In this document: positions 1 through 9,967 of the stretch, in pieces
Numbering within the stretch: position 1 is the first letter of the stretch
How the letters are laid out: each line of letters starts with the position of its first letter
Origin: Caulobacteraceae bacterium UBA3198
Lineage (GTDB): Bacteria > Pseudomonadota > Alphaproteobacteria > Caulobacterales > Caulobacteraceae
Reading direction: 5' to 3'
NCBI GenBank assembly: GCA_002363865.1
Contig: DEWY01000015.1
Location: 394,315-458,314, forward strand
DNA length: 64,000 bases
Notes under the pieces: generated by a model
What the model was told of the DNA's origin: nothing
Seen by the model: the letters and a program-made list of their open reading frames with translations, nothing else
The model's database searches: none
Program-made: the position numbers and the translations under genes

Positions 1-804
1 GCGAGGGCCCAGGCCCGCATCGAGGCGCAGACGGGGCTCACCGTCTCCATCGGCCTCGCCCCCAACAAGTTCCTGGCCAAGATCGCCTCGGACCTGGACA
101 AGCCCCGGGGCTTTTCGGTGATCGGGGCCGCCGAGGCGCAGAGCTTCCTGGCGCCGCGTCCGGTGGGCCTGCTGCCAGGCGTGGGGCCGGCCATGGTGAA
201 ATCCCTGGAGGCCGCGGGCCTGAAGACCATCGGCGATCTGGCCCGGTGGGACCAGAAGGACCTGGCCCGGCGGTTCGGGGCGCACGGTGTTCGCCTGCAT
301 GATCTGGCGCACGGGCGCGACACACGGCCGGTGGATCCTGATCAGGTCCGCAAGGGAATCAGCGCCGAGACGACCTTCAACACCGACATCGCCGCCTATG
401 AGGCGCTGGAGGACCGGCTCTCACCCCTCTGTGAACGGGTGGCGATCCAGGCTCGCGCCGCCGGCGTCACCGGCCGGGTGGTGACCCTGAAGCTGAAGAC
501 CCCGGACTTTCGGCTGCTGACCCGAAGGCGCGCCCTGGTCGAGCCGACCCAGACCGCCAAGACCCTGTTCGCCGCCGCCCGCGAGCTTTTGCGTCGCGAG
601 GCCGATGGTCGCACCTTCCGCCTGATCGGCGTGGGGCTGAGCGAGCTTTCCCCCGCCACACAAGGGGCCGGCGAGCTGTTCGGCGGCGACGAGCAGAGGA
701 TTCTGAAGGAGGAGACGACCGCCGACGCCATAAGGGCGCGCTTTGGTCCCCAGGCCCTGACACGGGGCCGCGCCCTGCGCTCAAAACCCCTTGATCGGGA
801 TTGA
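1..804 (+). CDS. dinB: DNA polymerase IV (Y-family), 3' part
   Basis: Translesion DNA polymerase of the Y family, truncated by the left window edge. 267 residues are visible in frame 1, open from base 1. The visible part begins in the palm with TVSIGLAPNKFLAKIASDLDKP, the conserved DinB block that follows the catalytic SxDE motif, so the catalytic SxDE lies outside the window. Next come the helix-hairpin-helix thumb (LLPGVGPAMVKSLEAAGLKT) and the little-finger domain. The C-terminus lacks an obvious QxxLF beta-clamp motif, although an ELFGG stretch lies near the end. The gene stops 155 bp before clpS on the same strand. The family call is secure; the dinB1/dinB2 subtype cannot be decided. Confidence 0.93.
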   Translation, partial: ARAQARIEAQTGLTVSIGLAPNKFLAKIASDLDKPRGFSVIGAAEAQSFLAPRPVGLLPGVGPAMVKSLEAAGLKTIGDLARWDQKDLARRFGAHGVRLHDLAHGRDTRPVDPDQVRKGISAETTFNTDIAAYEALEDRLSPLCERVAIQARAAGVTGRVVTLKLKTPDFRLLTRRRALVEPTQTAKTLFAAARELLRREADGRTFRLIGVGLSELSPATQGAGELFGGDEQRILKEETTADAIRARFGPQALTRGRALRSKPLDRD

Positions 805-924
805 GGCGGGTCAAAAACGCCTGTAGGCGCAACGATAAAAAGATGGGCGTCGGCTGCTTGGGGTCGGGCTTCGACGATTTCAACCCTTTCAAACGCGCCC
901 CTTTTCCATATCTAATCCCTTAGC

Positions 925-945
925 GGCGGGAACCAGACTCCCGCC
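925..945 (+). other. Hairpin abutting the clpS ribosome binding site
   Basis: GGCGGG (925-930) and CCCGCC (940-945) form a 6-bp GC stem with a 9-nt loop. It ends immediately before the AGGAG Shine-Dalgarno (946-950) of clpS. It could modulate translation initiation of the adaptor. It could also be chance in a GC-rich leader. Confidence 0.3.
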
Positions 946-959
946 AGGAGACGTTTTCG

Positions 960-1289
960 ATGGCCGAGCGCAAGCAAGGTGATGTGTCGACGGGCGTCAA
1001 ATCGGCGGTCATCACTCAGACCAAGCCGAAGACGCAAAAGCCGTCCATGTACCGAGTCCTGCTGCTGAACGACGACTACACGCCGATGGAGTTCGTCGTT
1101 TACGTCCTGGAGCAGTTTTTCAACAAGTCGCGCGAAGATGCGACAAGGATCATGTTGCACGTTCATCAGTATGGCGTGGGCGTTTGCGGTGTCTTCACCT
1201 TCGAGGTGGCGGAGACCAAAGTCGCGCAGGTCGTAGATACCGCCAGGCGGCATCAACACCCGCTTCAATGCACCATGGAAAAGGATTGA
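960..1289 (+). CDS. clpS: ATP-dependent Clp protease adaptor ClpS
   Basis: 109-residue adaptor that binds N-terminal destabilising residues of substrates and delivers them to ClpA-ClpP in the cytoplasm. A flexible N-tail of about 30 residues, which inserts into the ClpA pore, precedes the conserved core. The core contains LLNDDYTPMEFVV (the N-degron pocket asparagine and aspartates plus the gatekeeper methionine) and MLHVHQYGVGVCGVFTFEVAETK (the pocket histidine and the ClpA-contacting surface). The ATG is preceded by AGGAG at suitable spacing. The gene lies 10 bp upstream of clpA, the usual clpS-clpA operon. Length and motifs are standard. Confidence 0.98.
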   Translation: MAERKQGDVSTGVKSAVITQTKPKTQKPSMYRVLLLNDDYTPMEFVVYVLEQFFNKSREDATRIMLHVHQYGVGVCGVFTFEVAETKVAQVVDTARRHQHPLQCTMEKD

Positions 1290-1299
1290 GAGGCTCAGA

Positions 1300-3624
<2,325 letters not shown>

Positions 3625-3647
3625 TCTGGACGCACCTCAAAGACGTC

Positions 3648-3676
3648 AAAGCCCCGGCCATCGGCCGGGGCTTTTT
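3648..3676 (+). terminator. Rho-independent terminator after clpA
   Basis: The perfect 9-bp stem GCCCCGGCC / GGCCGGGGC (3651-3659 and 3663-3671) with an ATC loop is followed by TTTTT. AAA upstream can pair with the first Us. It ends the clpS-clpA transcription unit. Confidence 0.93.
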
Positions 3677-3717
3677 CGTGGGCGAAACCGCGATCCTGAG
3701 TTCAGGCGATCTTCCGC

Positions 3718-4155
3718 TCAGGTGATCTGGGCGGCGATCTGTTCAGCCAGGGCCTTGAGTTCGGCCGGATCGGCCATGCCGCCCGAGGCGTGGCGGCCGA
3801 CCGCCACCCCGTCCCAGCGGGGCAGGATGTGAAAGTGCGGATGGAAGACCGTCTGGCCGGCCGCCGTCCCGTTGAACTGGGTGATGACCAAGCCGTCGGG
3901 CTCAAGGGCTGCGCGCACCGCCCGGGCCACCCGTTGCACCCCCAGGATGAGGGGGCTCAGCACCTGGGGCTCCTCCTCCAGCAGGTTGCGGGCGCTGGAA
4001 TGCTTGGGGATCACCAGGGTGTGTCCCTTCACCTGCGGAAAGACATCCATGAAGGACAGGACGTGGTCGTCCTCGAACACCCGGGCGCAAGGGGCCTCGC
4101 CGCGCAGGATCTTGGCGAAGATGTTGTTGGGGTCGTAGGTCCCGTCCAGGCTCAT
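3718..4155 (-). CDS. HIT family protein (histidine-triad hydrolase)
   Basis: 145-residue cytoplasmic protein of the HIT superfamily, which hydrolyses purine nucleotide phosphoramidates or related nucleotidyl adducts. The catalytic triad is visible as HPHFHIL near residue 108. Upstream lie the typical FAKILRGEAPCARVFEDDHVLSFMD and GHTLVIPKHSSARNLLE blocks. The ATG at 4155 was chosen over an in-frame one at 4236 because AAGGAG sits 7 nt before it and because HIT proteins begin close to the FAKIL block. The gene converges on clpA across the terminator and diverges from the TonB receptor. The substrate is unknown. Confidence 0.92.
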   Translation of the reverse strand: MSLDGTYDPNNIFAKILRGEAPCARVFEDDHVLSFMDVFPQVKGHTLVIPKHSSARNLLEEEPQVLSPLILGVQRVARAVRAALEPDGLVITQFNGTAAGQTVFHPHFHILPRWDGVAVGRHASGGMADPAELKALAEQIAAQIT

Positions 4156-4341
4156 GGCGCGCTCCTTGGTTTCCTGCCCTCTTCCTAGCGGTTTCGCGCT
4201 GCTGAGGGAATCGCGCCCGCTGATCCCTTGCGCCATAAGGGATTTTTCTCACGCCCGACAAATTTAAGCCTGTCACGGCATCGTCGCGCTTCTATCACTC
4301 GACCGTCAACGAGCGCCCCTATCGCAACGCCGATTAGCAAT

Positions 4342-4356
4342 TGCAGCAAAGCTGCA
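4342..4356 (+). other. Small inverted repeat in the TonB-receptor leader
   Basis: TGCAGC-AAA-GCTGCA is a perfect 6-bp hairpin. It ends just before the AGGGGG ribosome binding site of the receptor gene at 4370, and an 8-bp palindrome GCAATTGC (4337-4344) overlaps it. It may be an operator half or a translational hairpin. No known regulator motif was recognised. Confidence 0.3.
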
Positions 4357-4369
4357 GGGGGATCTCCAC

Positions 4370-6694
4370 ATGCACCGCAAGAGCCAACTTTTGCTGGGCG
4401 CCGCCCTGGCCGTCCTCGGCCTGGCGACCCAGGCCCACGCCCAGTCCGCACCGGCCGACACCGTCGTCGACGAACTGATCGTCACCGCCCAGCTGCGCGA
4501 ACAGAAGTCCATCGACGTGCCGATCGCGCTCACCGCCTATGGCGCCGGCCGGCTGGATGATCTGGGCGTGCAGGAGTTCGAAGACCTCGCGCTCTTTGTC
4601 CCCGGCTTCGAGGTGCAGAACCAGTCGCCCAACAACCCCGGCTTCGTGATGCGCGGCATCACCTCCGACTCCGGCGAGGCGACCAACGAGCCCCGGGTGT
4701 CGGTCTTCCAGGACGGTGTCTCTATGTCCAAGTCGCGGGGCTCCTATGTGGAGCTGTTCGACCTGGAGCGCGCCGAGATCTCCAAGGGCCCGCAGTCGAC
4801 CCTCTATGGCCGCGGCGCGCTGATCGGGGCTGTGAACCTGGTTCAAGCCAAGGCTGACCCGAGCGCCCTGAAGGCCGCCTCCAAGGTCGAGGTCGGCAAC
4901 TATGGCTACGCCATGGTCGAGGGCATGCTGAACATGCCGGTGAGCGACACCTTCGCCGTGCGGGCGGCCGCCCGCCTGAAGGCCCGCGACGGGTTCGTGG
5001 AGAACCTGCTGGGCGGCAAGGACTTCAACTCCACCGACACCCAGGCCTTCCGCGTCGCCCTCAACTGGGCGCCCAACGACCAGTTCAACGCCGACCTGAT
5101 CGTCAACTACCAGCAGGACAATCCCAGCGGCACCTCGTTCAAGTCGCTGACCTTCCTGCCCACGGATCCGACCACTGGCGCCGTGATCGGCGATCTGGGT
5201 CGCAATTCGGGCGCCGCCCTGTCCAGCGGTCTTGGCTTCCTGGGCGGCAAGGACCTGGGTCTTGACCGCCAGGTCTGGGGGGCGACCCTGCTGGCCGACT
5301 ACGCGATCAGCGACAGCCTCAGCCTGAAGTCGATCACCGCCTATCGTGAGTTCGACAGCCTGGAAGTGTTCGATCCGGACGGCTTCTCCCTGCCCCTCTT
5401 CGTCTTCGCCGAAGACGCCATGGGCGAGCAGGCCAGCCAGGAGTTCCGCCTGAACTATGACGCCGGCGGCCGCCTGACCGCCTTCGCCGGGGTCGGCCTG
5501 TTCCACGAGGAAGGGTCGCAGGCCGTTCCCCTGCAGTTCAGCGAGAAGATCTACGCCCTCTATTCCACTGGCGCCCTGGCGCCGCCCCGCGGCCTGCCCC
5601 TGCCCGTCATCGAGGCCGTGGCGCCCGGCCCGCTGAAGTCCGCGCACCGCGAGACCTACGCCAACTTCGGCGAGACCACCGCCTATGACGTCTTCGCCGA
5701 CGTCACCTACAAGCTCACCGACACCCTCGAGCTGACCGGCGGCGTCCGCTACACCACCGAGGACAAGACCAGCGGCTATCAGGCCCAGCTGATCAATGGC
5801 GGCTCGGTCCTGGCCGGCAGCACCCCCACCGTGGGCCGCGGCCTGTTCGTCCAACCCACCGCTGGCGGCGCTGTCGAGAGCCGCGACATCTCCGATGATG
5901 GCCTGACCTATCGCGTGGTGGCCCGCTATGCCCCCACCGCGACCCTCAGCGCCTATGCCTCCTACGCCAAGGGCCGCCGCCCGAAGGTGCTGAGCGCAGG
6001 CTCCCCGACGACGCCCGGCGGTCCCGTGCGGTTCACCGAACTGCCGGCCGAAGAGGTGGACTCCTTCGAGGTGGGCGTGAAGAGCGAGCTGTTCGACCGC
6101 GCCCTGTCGCTGGAAGGCTCGATCTATCGCTACGACTACCAGAACTTCCAGACCTCCGTGCTCAACAGCGCCGGCCAGATCGTGGCGGCCAACGCCGGCG
6201 AGGCCGACGCCACGGGCTTTGAAGGTCAGTTCACCTGGCGGCCGAGCAACCGTTTCGAGGCCTTCGGCACCTATGGCTACAGCGACGCCCGGTTCGGCAA
6301 CGGCCTGTTCAAGGGCAACCAGTTCCGCCTGGCGCCTGACCATGCGGTCTCCCTCGGCTTCCGGGCGGCCATGCCCCTGGCGGGCGGCGACCTGGCCTTC
6401 ATCCCGGCCTACACCTGGCGCTCGGAGGTCTTCTTCGACAACAACAACGACCGCTCCGACCTGCAGTCCCAGGACCGGATCGTCGATGAGGTTCAGAAGG
6501 CCTATGGGCTGCTGAACCTGCGGGTCGTCTATCAGCGCGACGACGCCCCGTGGACCCTGGGGGCCTTCGTCACCAACGCCCTGGACCAGGACTATATCAA
6601 GGACGCCGGCAACACCGGGGACGCCTTCGGCATCCCCACCTTCATCGCCGGCGAGCCCCGCTATTACGGCGTCTCCTTCGCCGTGAGCTACTAA
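4370..6694 (+). CDS. TonB-dependent outer-membrane receptor
   Basis: 774-residue ligand-gated outer-membrane channel energised by TonB-ExbBD. A signal peptide (about 1-24, cut after AHA) precedes a TonB box-like DELIVTAQ. Next come a plug domain (about 35-160, with VMRGI, FQDGV and ISKGPQSTLYGRGALIGAVNLV) and a 22-strand barrel ending in the aromatic PRYYGVSFAVSY. There is no N-terminal signalling extension, so no FecR-type regulation is expected. It stands alone with no transporter or enzyme neighbour that would hint at the ligand; siderophore, vitamin, sugar and aromatic substrates all remain possible. The ATG is supported by AGGGGG about 10 nt upstream. Confidence 0.93.
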   Translation: MHRKSQLLLGAALAVLGLATQAHAQSAPADTVVDELIVTAQLREQKSIDVPIALTAYGAGRLDDLGVQEFEDLALFVPGFEVQNQSPNNPGFVMRGITSDSGEATNEPRVSVFQDGVSMSKSRGSYVELFDLERAEISKGPQSTLYGRGALIGAVNLVQAKADPSALKAASKVEVGNYGYAMVEGMLNMPVSDTFAVRAAARLKARDGFVENLLGGKDFNSTDTQAFRVALNWAPNDQFNADLIVNYQQDNPSGTSFKSLTFLPTDPTTGAVIGDLGRNSGAALSSGLGFLGGKDLGLDRQVWGATLLADYAISDSLSLKSITAYREFDSLEVFDPDGFSLPLFVFAEDAMGEQASQEFRLNYDAGGRLTAFAGVGLFHEEGSQAVPLQFSEKIYALYSTGALAPPRGLPLPVIEAVAPGPLKSAHRETYANFGETTAYDVFADVTYKLTDTLELTGGVRYTTEDKTSGYQAQLINGGSVLAGSTPTVGRGLFVQPTAGGAVESRDISDDGLTYRVVARYAPTATLSAYASYAKGRRPKVLSAGSPTTPGGPVRFTELPAEEVDSFEVGVKSELFDRALSLEGSIYRYDYQNFQTSVLNSAGQIVAANAGEADATGFEGQFTWRPSNRFEAFGTYGYSDARFGNGLFKGNQFRLAPDHAVSLGFRAAMPLAGGDLAFIPAYTWRSEVFFDNNNDRSDLQSQDRIVDEVQKAYGLLNLRVVYQRDDAPWTLGAFVTNALDQDYIKDAGNTGDAFGIPTFIAGEPRYYGVSFAVSY

Positions 6695-6705
6695 GTCCGG
6701 ATAAG

Positions 6706-6735
6706 CGCGATCCGTCCCGCAAGGGGCGGGTCGCG
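6706..6735. other. Strong intergenic hairpin with GCAA tetraloop
   Basis: A 13-bp stem (6706-6718 with 6723-6735, two G-U wobbles on the plus strand) is closed by a GCAA tetraloop, 11 nt past the receptor stop codon. It lies between convergent genes. The T-tract is poor (TCTTC), so it may be a U-less terminator or a 3' end stabiliser rather than a classical terminator. Confidence 0.6.
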
Positions 6736-6749
6736 TCTTCGAACACGCT

Positions 6750-7901
6750 CTACCCCTGGCGGAAGGGGGAGTATTCCTCGGCCAGCCATTCCATCTCGCC
6801 GTCCACGGCCGCCTTTTCCCGGGCCACGAAGTCCTCGACCGGGCCGCGAAGGGCGGGATCGGCGATGTAGTGGGCGGAATAGACCGGGGTGGGCAGATAG
6901 CCCCTGGCGATCTTGTGCTGGCCCTGGGCGCCGGCCTCCACGCGGGAAAGACCCCGGCCGATGGCCCACTCGATGGCCTGATAGTAGCAAACCTCGAAAT
7001 GCAGGAAGGGCACGTCCTCGACGCAGCCCCAGTTACGCCCGTAGAGGGCCTCATCGCCGATCAGGTTCAGGGCCCCGGCGATCCACCGCCCGTCCCGCCT
7101 GGCCATGATCAGCAGCACCCGCTCGGCCATCCGCTCCCCGAGCAGGGAGAAGAACAACCGGTTCAGATAGGGCTGACCCCATTTGCGCGAACCGGTGTCC
7201 ATATAGAAGCCATAGAAGGCGTCCCAGGCGTCCTCGGTGAGGTTCGCGCCGGTCAGGCAGACGATCTCCAGCCCCGCCTGGGCGTCACGGCGCTCGCGGC
7301 GGATGGTCTTGCGCCGGCCTGAGGACAGGTCGCCCAGGAAGTCGTCAAAGGTCCCGTAGCCGCGGTTAAACCAGTGGTACTGCTGGCCCTGGCGCTGGGC
7401 GAGGCCCTGGGCGCCCAACCAATCCCACTCGGCCTGCGGCGGGAAATTGATGTGAACCGAGGAGACGCCCATCTGCTGGCAGAGCGTCAGGGCGCCCCCC
7501 AGAAGCATCTCATAGCCAGCTTCGGCGGGGATATCGGAACGGACCAGCAGGCGCGGCCCGGTGGCTGGGGTGAAGGGTGCGGCGGCCAGCAGCTTGGGAT
7601 AGTAGCGCCCGCCCGCCCGCTCATAGGCGTCGGCCCAGCTGTGGTCGAAGATGTATTCGCCCTGGCTGTGGGACTTCAGATAGAGGGGCATGACGGCCCC
7701 CACCTCCCCGGCCTCGTCCTCGATGGCCAGGTGCTGCGGCCCCCATCCGGTGCGCTCGACGGCGCAGCCGGACTGCTCCAGCACATCGAGGAAGTCGTAG
7801 GCGACGAAGGGATTGCCGCTGGGCGCGGCGCAGGCCTCCCACGCCGCCTTGCCGATGTCGGCGATGCGGCGGTTCACGCGGACCGCCGGCTTCAGGCTCA
7901 C
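6750..7901 (-). CDS. GNAT-like N-acyltransferase (DUF482/COG3146 family)
   Basis: 383-residue protein of the predicted N-acyltransferase family COG3146, related in fold to FemAB/GNAT enzymes. Supporting blocks are GNPFVAYDFLDVLEQSGC near the N-terminus, LPLYLKSHSQGEYIFDHSWADAY-type sequence, SSVHINFPP, SSGRRKTIRRERR and HFEVCYYQAIEWAIGRGLSRVEAGAQGQHKIARGYLP. The last block is highly characteristic. The acceptor is unknown. The GTG start overlaps the GDPD stop (GTGA, 7898-7901), indicating translational coupling in the operon ridA-GDPD-acyltransferase. It has no signal peptide and is presumably cytoplasmic. Confidence 0.85.
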   Translation of the reverse strand: MSLKPAVRVNRRIADIGKAAWEACAAPSGNPFVAYDFLDVLEQSGCAVERTGWGPQHLAIEDEAGEVGAVMPLYLKSHSQGEYIFDHSWADAYERAGGRYYPKLLAAAPFTPATGPRLLVRSDIPAEAGYEMLLGGALTLCQQMGVSSVHINFPPQAEWDWLGAQGLAQRQGQQYHWFNRGYGTFDDFLGDLSSGRRKTIRRERRDAQAGLEIVCLTGANLTEDAWDAFYGFYMDTGSRKWGQPYLNRLFFSLLGERMAERVLLIMARRDGRWIAGALNLIGDEALYGRNWGCVEDVPFLHFEVCYYQAIEWAIGRGLSRVEAGAQGQHKIARGYLPTPVYSAHYIADPALRGPVEDFVAREKAAVDGEMEWLAEEYSPFRQG

Positions 7902-8644
7902 GGCTTGAAACCCTCGAAGATCAGGTTGTCACAGTGGTCCTTCACCGCCTCCCACTGCTCGGGCTGGCGGACGGTCCAGGCCACCACCGGCATGCCGTCG
8001 GCCCGGTAGGCGTCGGCCCGTTCGCTGGGAAGCATGTCCAGCCCAAGCGCCAGAAAGTGCGGGCGGGCGATCGCCACCTGCTCGAGGCGGGCATAGGCTT
8101 GGCGCTCGACCTCGCTCAGGTGCTTCACGCTATTATAGCTGAAGGAGTCCAGCCCTCGCAGAACGCCGGGATAATGGTCGGCGAACCAGGCGTGGGAATA
8201 GGGATTGAAGCCGATGATGCAGAGGGGGCCGGCGTGGTCGATGATGATCTCGTGGACCCGTCGCTCCAGGGGGCCCACCTCGCCCCAGTGGGTCTTGAGC
8301 TCGATATGCACCATGGCGCGATGGCCGATCAGGGCCAGGGTCTCCACCAGGGTCGGAATGGTCTCGTCCGTGCCCTTGAGGGACATCTCCCCCAGCTCGG
8401 CGGCGGTGTGATCCCGCAGACGCCCCTCGATCCCGGTCATCCGGTCCAGGGTGTTGTCGTGAAAGACCATCGCCTCCCCGTCCGAAGACAGGTGGACGTC
8501 GAGCTCTATGCCGTAACCGGCCGCGCAGGCGGCCTGGAAGGCGCCGAGCGAATTCTCGGGAGCGCCGTCCGGCGTCCACAGGCCCCGATGGGCCACCGGC
8601 GGGTGGAAGAGTAGGTCCCAGGCCTCGCCGAAGCGGTCCCTCAC
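7898..8644 (-). CDS. Glycerophosphodiester phosphodiesterase family protein
   Basis: 248-residue TIM-barrel phosphodiesterase expected to cleave glycerophosphodiesters to glycerol-3-phosphate plus an alcohol. The N-terminal catalytic signature is complete: VAHRGLW (catalytic His), PENSLGAFQAA (Glu), GIELDVHLSSDGEAMVFHDNTLDRMTG (metal-binding Glu and Asp, second His). A C-terminal VVAWTVRQPEQ strand is also typical. There is no signal peptide, so it resembles a cytoplasmic UgpQ-type enzyme. Its GTG start overlaps the RidA stop by 4 nt, and its stop overlaps the acyltransferase start. Confidence 0.93.
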   Translation of the reverse strand: MRDRFGEAWDLLFHPPVAHRGLWTPDGAPENSLGAFQAACAAGYGIELDVHLSSDGEAMVFHDNTLDRMTGIEGRLRDHTAAELGEMSLKGTDETIPTLVETLALIGHRAMVHIELKTHWGEVGPLERRVHEIIIDHAGPLCIIGFNPYSHAWFADHYPGVLRGLDSFSYNSVKHLSEVERQAYARLEQVAIARPHFLALGLDMLPSERADAYRADGMPVVAWTVRQPEQWEAVKDHCDNLIFEGFKP

Positions 8645-9102
8645 GACAGCTCCACCACGGCGTCGACCTCGACGGCGAAGTTCATCGGCAGGCGGTAGAC
8701 GCCCACCGCCGAGCGCGCGTGGCGGCCAAGGTCGCCAAAGGCGTCGACCATCAGGTCCGAGGCGCCGTTCACCACCTGGGGAATGTCGAAGAAATCGGGT
8801 CCGGCCTGAACAAAGCCGCCGAGCTTCACCACCCGCACCACACGGCCGAGGTCGCCGCCGCAGGCGGCCTTCATCTGGGCGATGAGGTTGATGGCGCAGA
8901 GACGTGCGGCGTAGCGCGCGGTCTCCATATCGACATCCTGGCCGACCACGCCGGTGACGCCGCCCTGGGCGTCCCGGGACACCTGTCCGGAGATGTGGAG
9001 AAACCGGCCGGCCCGCACGAAGGGCACATAGTTGGCGACCGGGGCGGAGGGCTCGGGCAGGCGGACGCCAAGCGCGGCCAGACGTTCTTCGACGGTGGAC
9101 AT
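8641..9102 (-). CDS. RidA family protein (reactive enamine/imine deaminase)
   Basis: 153-residue member of the YjgF/YER057c/UK114 family. Canonical RidA hydrolyses 2-aminoacrylate and related enamines to keto acids. ARSAVGVYRLPMNFAVEVDAVVEL contains the conserved substrate-carboxylate arginine and the C-terminal glutamate, and FLHISGQVSRDAQGG matches the N-terminal block. It resembles the longer subgroup that starts ERLAALGVRLPEPSAPVANYVPFVRAG. ATG 9102 was preferred to 9168 because the family starts near ERLAALG; no clear Shine-Dalgarno is present. It heads a three-gene operon isolated from the phasin by a terminator. Confidence 0.9.
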   Translation of the reverse strand: MSTVEERLAALGVRLPEPSAPVANYVPFVRAGRFLHISGQVSRDAQGGVTGVVGQDVDMETARYAARLCAINLIAQMKAACGGDLGRVVRVVKLGGFVQAGPDFFDIPQVVNGASDLMVDAFGDLGRHARSAVGVYRLPMNFAVEVDAVVELS

Positions 9103-9134
9103 GCCATAGTCTCTAGCGCTCAGGCCGCCATGAG

Positions 9135-9162
9135 AAAAGCCCGGTCCGTCGCCGGACCGGGC
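9135..9162 (-). terminator. Rho-independent terminator after the phasin gene
   Basis: The 10-bp stem GCCCGGTCCG / CGGACCGGGC (9139-9148 and 9153-9162) with a 4-nt loop is followed on the minus strand by TTTT. It separates the phasin transcript from the RidA operon. Confidence 0.9.
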
Positions 9163-9203
9163 TCTCAACAGATCGTGCGGCGCCCAGGGGGCGCCAGGCC
9201 AGC

Positions 9204-9647
9204 TTAGCGGGCGGCTTGCAGACGCTCGACGGTCGCGGTGACGCGCTCGTTGATCGGCTTCATGGAGTCCTTCATCGAGGCGGTGAAGATCTCCGACATG
9301 CGGGTCATTTCCGACATGTAGGATTCCATCGCCTTCTTGGTGAAGGCGGTCTGGAGCTCCATGGCTTCCTGCAGGCTCTTGGCCGAGGCCAGGGTCTTGG
9401 CGGCGGCCATCTGCTCTTCGACGTTCTTCTTGGCGAAGGCGATCGCCTCGGCGCTGACAGCTTCGGCGCCCTTGGCGGCGGCGGTGGCCGAGGCGACCAG
9501 GGCCTCGAGGTTCTGCTTCGAATAGGTGTTGGTCTCGGCCAGGGCGTTCATGGACTTTTCCATGACGTCCTTGAAGGCGGTGTTGCCGGCGAGGGTGAAT
9601 TCTTCGGCGGCGGTTTTGGCGGTCTTGGCGGTGTCGGCGGCGGCCAT
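9204..9647 (-). CDS. Phasin family protein
   Basis: 147-residue amphipathic, Ala/Lys/Glu/Met-rich helical protein without cysteine or tryptophan, matching the Phasin_2 type. Phasins coat polyhydroxyalkanoate granules and control their number and size. The central helix (AEAIAFAKKNVEEQMAAAKTLASAKSLQEAMELQTAFTKKAMESYMSE in outline) matches the family core, and the MTRMSEIF segment is typical of its end. It is monocistronic: it has its own terminator and a promoter region holding TGC-N3-GCA dyads that resemble PhaR operators. A link to polyhydroxybutyrate storage is inferred from family and operator. Confidence 0.88.
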   Translation of the reverse strand: MAAADTAKTAKTAAEEFTLAGNTAFKDVMEKSMNALAETNTYSKQNLEALVASATAAAKGAEAVSAEAIAFAKKNVEEQMAAAKTLASAKSLQEAMELQTAFTKKAMESYMSEMTRMSEIFTASMKDSMKPINERVTATVERLQAAR

Positions 9648-9754
9648 GGCTGAACTCCTTCAGAAGTCAGATGCGCGGCGTCGGCCGCGCGGGGATGTCA
9701 GGGGGCGCGGCGGCGGCCGCGCAAACGCTTGGTCGAAACTGGGCTCTACGCAAC

Positions 9755-9809
9755 TGCAACATCCCATGTTGCACCGCAGCAGTCAACCTTGTTTTTGTGC
9801 AGCGCACAA
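9755..9809. promoter_or_regulatory. Dyad cluster resembling PhaR operators, divergent promoter region
   Basis: Three dyads lie between the divergent phasin and carboxypeptidase genes. A perfect 8-bp inverted repeat TGCAACAT-CCC-ATGTTGCA occupies 9755-9773. TGC-ACC-GCA occupies 9770-9778. TTGTGC-AGC-GCACAA occupies 9795-9809. PhaR repressors of other alphaproteobacteria are reported to bind TGC-N3-GCA dyads upstream of phasin genes. The assignment is by motif and context. Confidence 0.6.
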
Positions 9810-9967
9810 TGAACGAGGCGCTCGCCTCCTAAGCGGGCTTTGCGACAATTTGGGATACTCAACAGGTGTTTACTCTCGCGCAAGGCGGGACGTGTCATGT
9901 TAGCCTTTGATCCATGGCGCGCGCCTCGGGGGGCGTGTCAGAACCCCAGACCGTGACGGACGACGCG

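Noticed and set aside
813..836. Minus-strand terminator CGCC-TACA-GGCG followed by TTTTT
   Set aside because: The stem is only 4-5 bp and no minus-strand gene ends there.
4334..7054. Minus-strand 906-codon open frame opposite the TonB receptor
   Set aside because: It is the antisense shadow of the receptor and neighbouring gene; the translation is low-complexity Gly/Val/Arg/Gln without any family motif.
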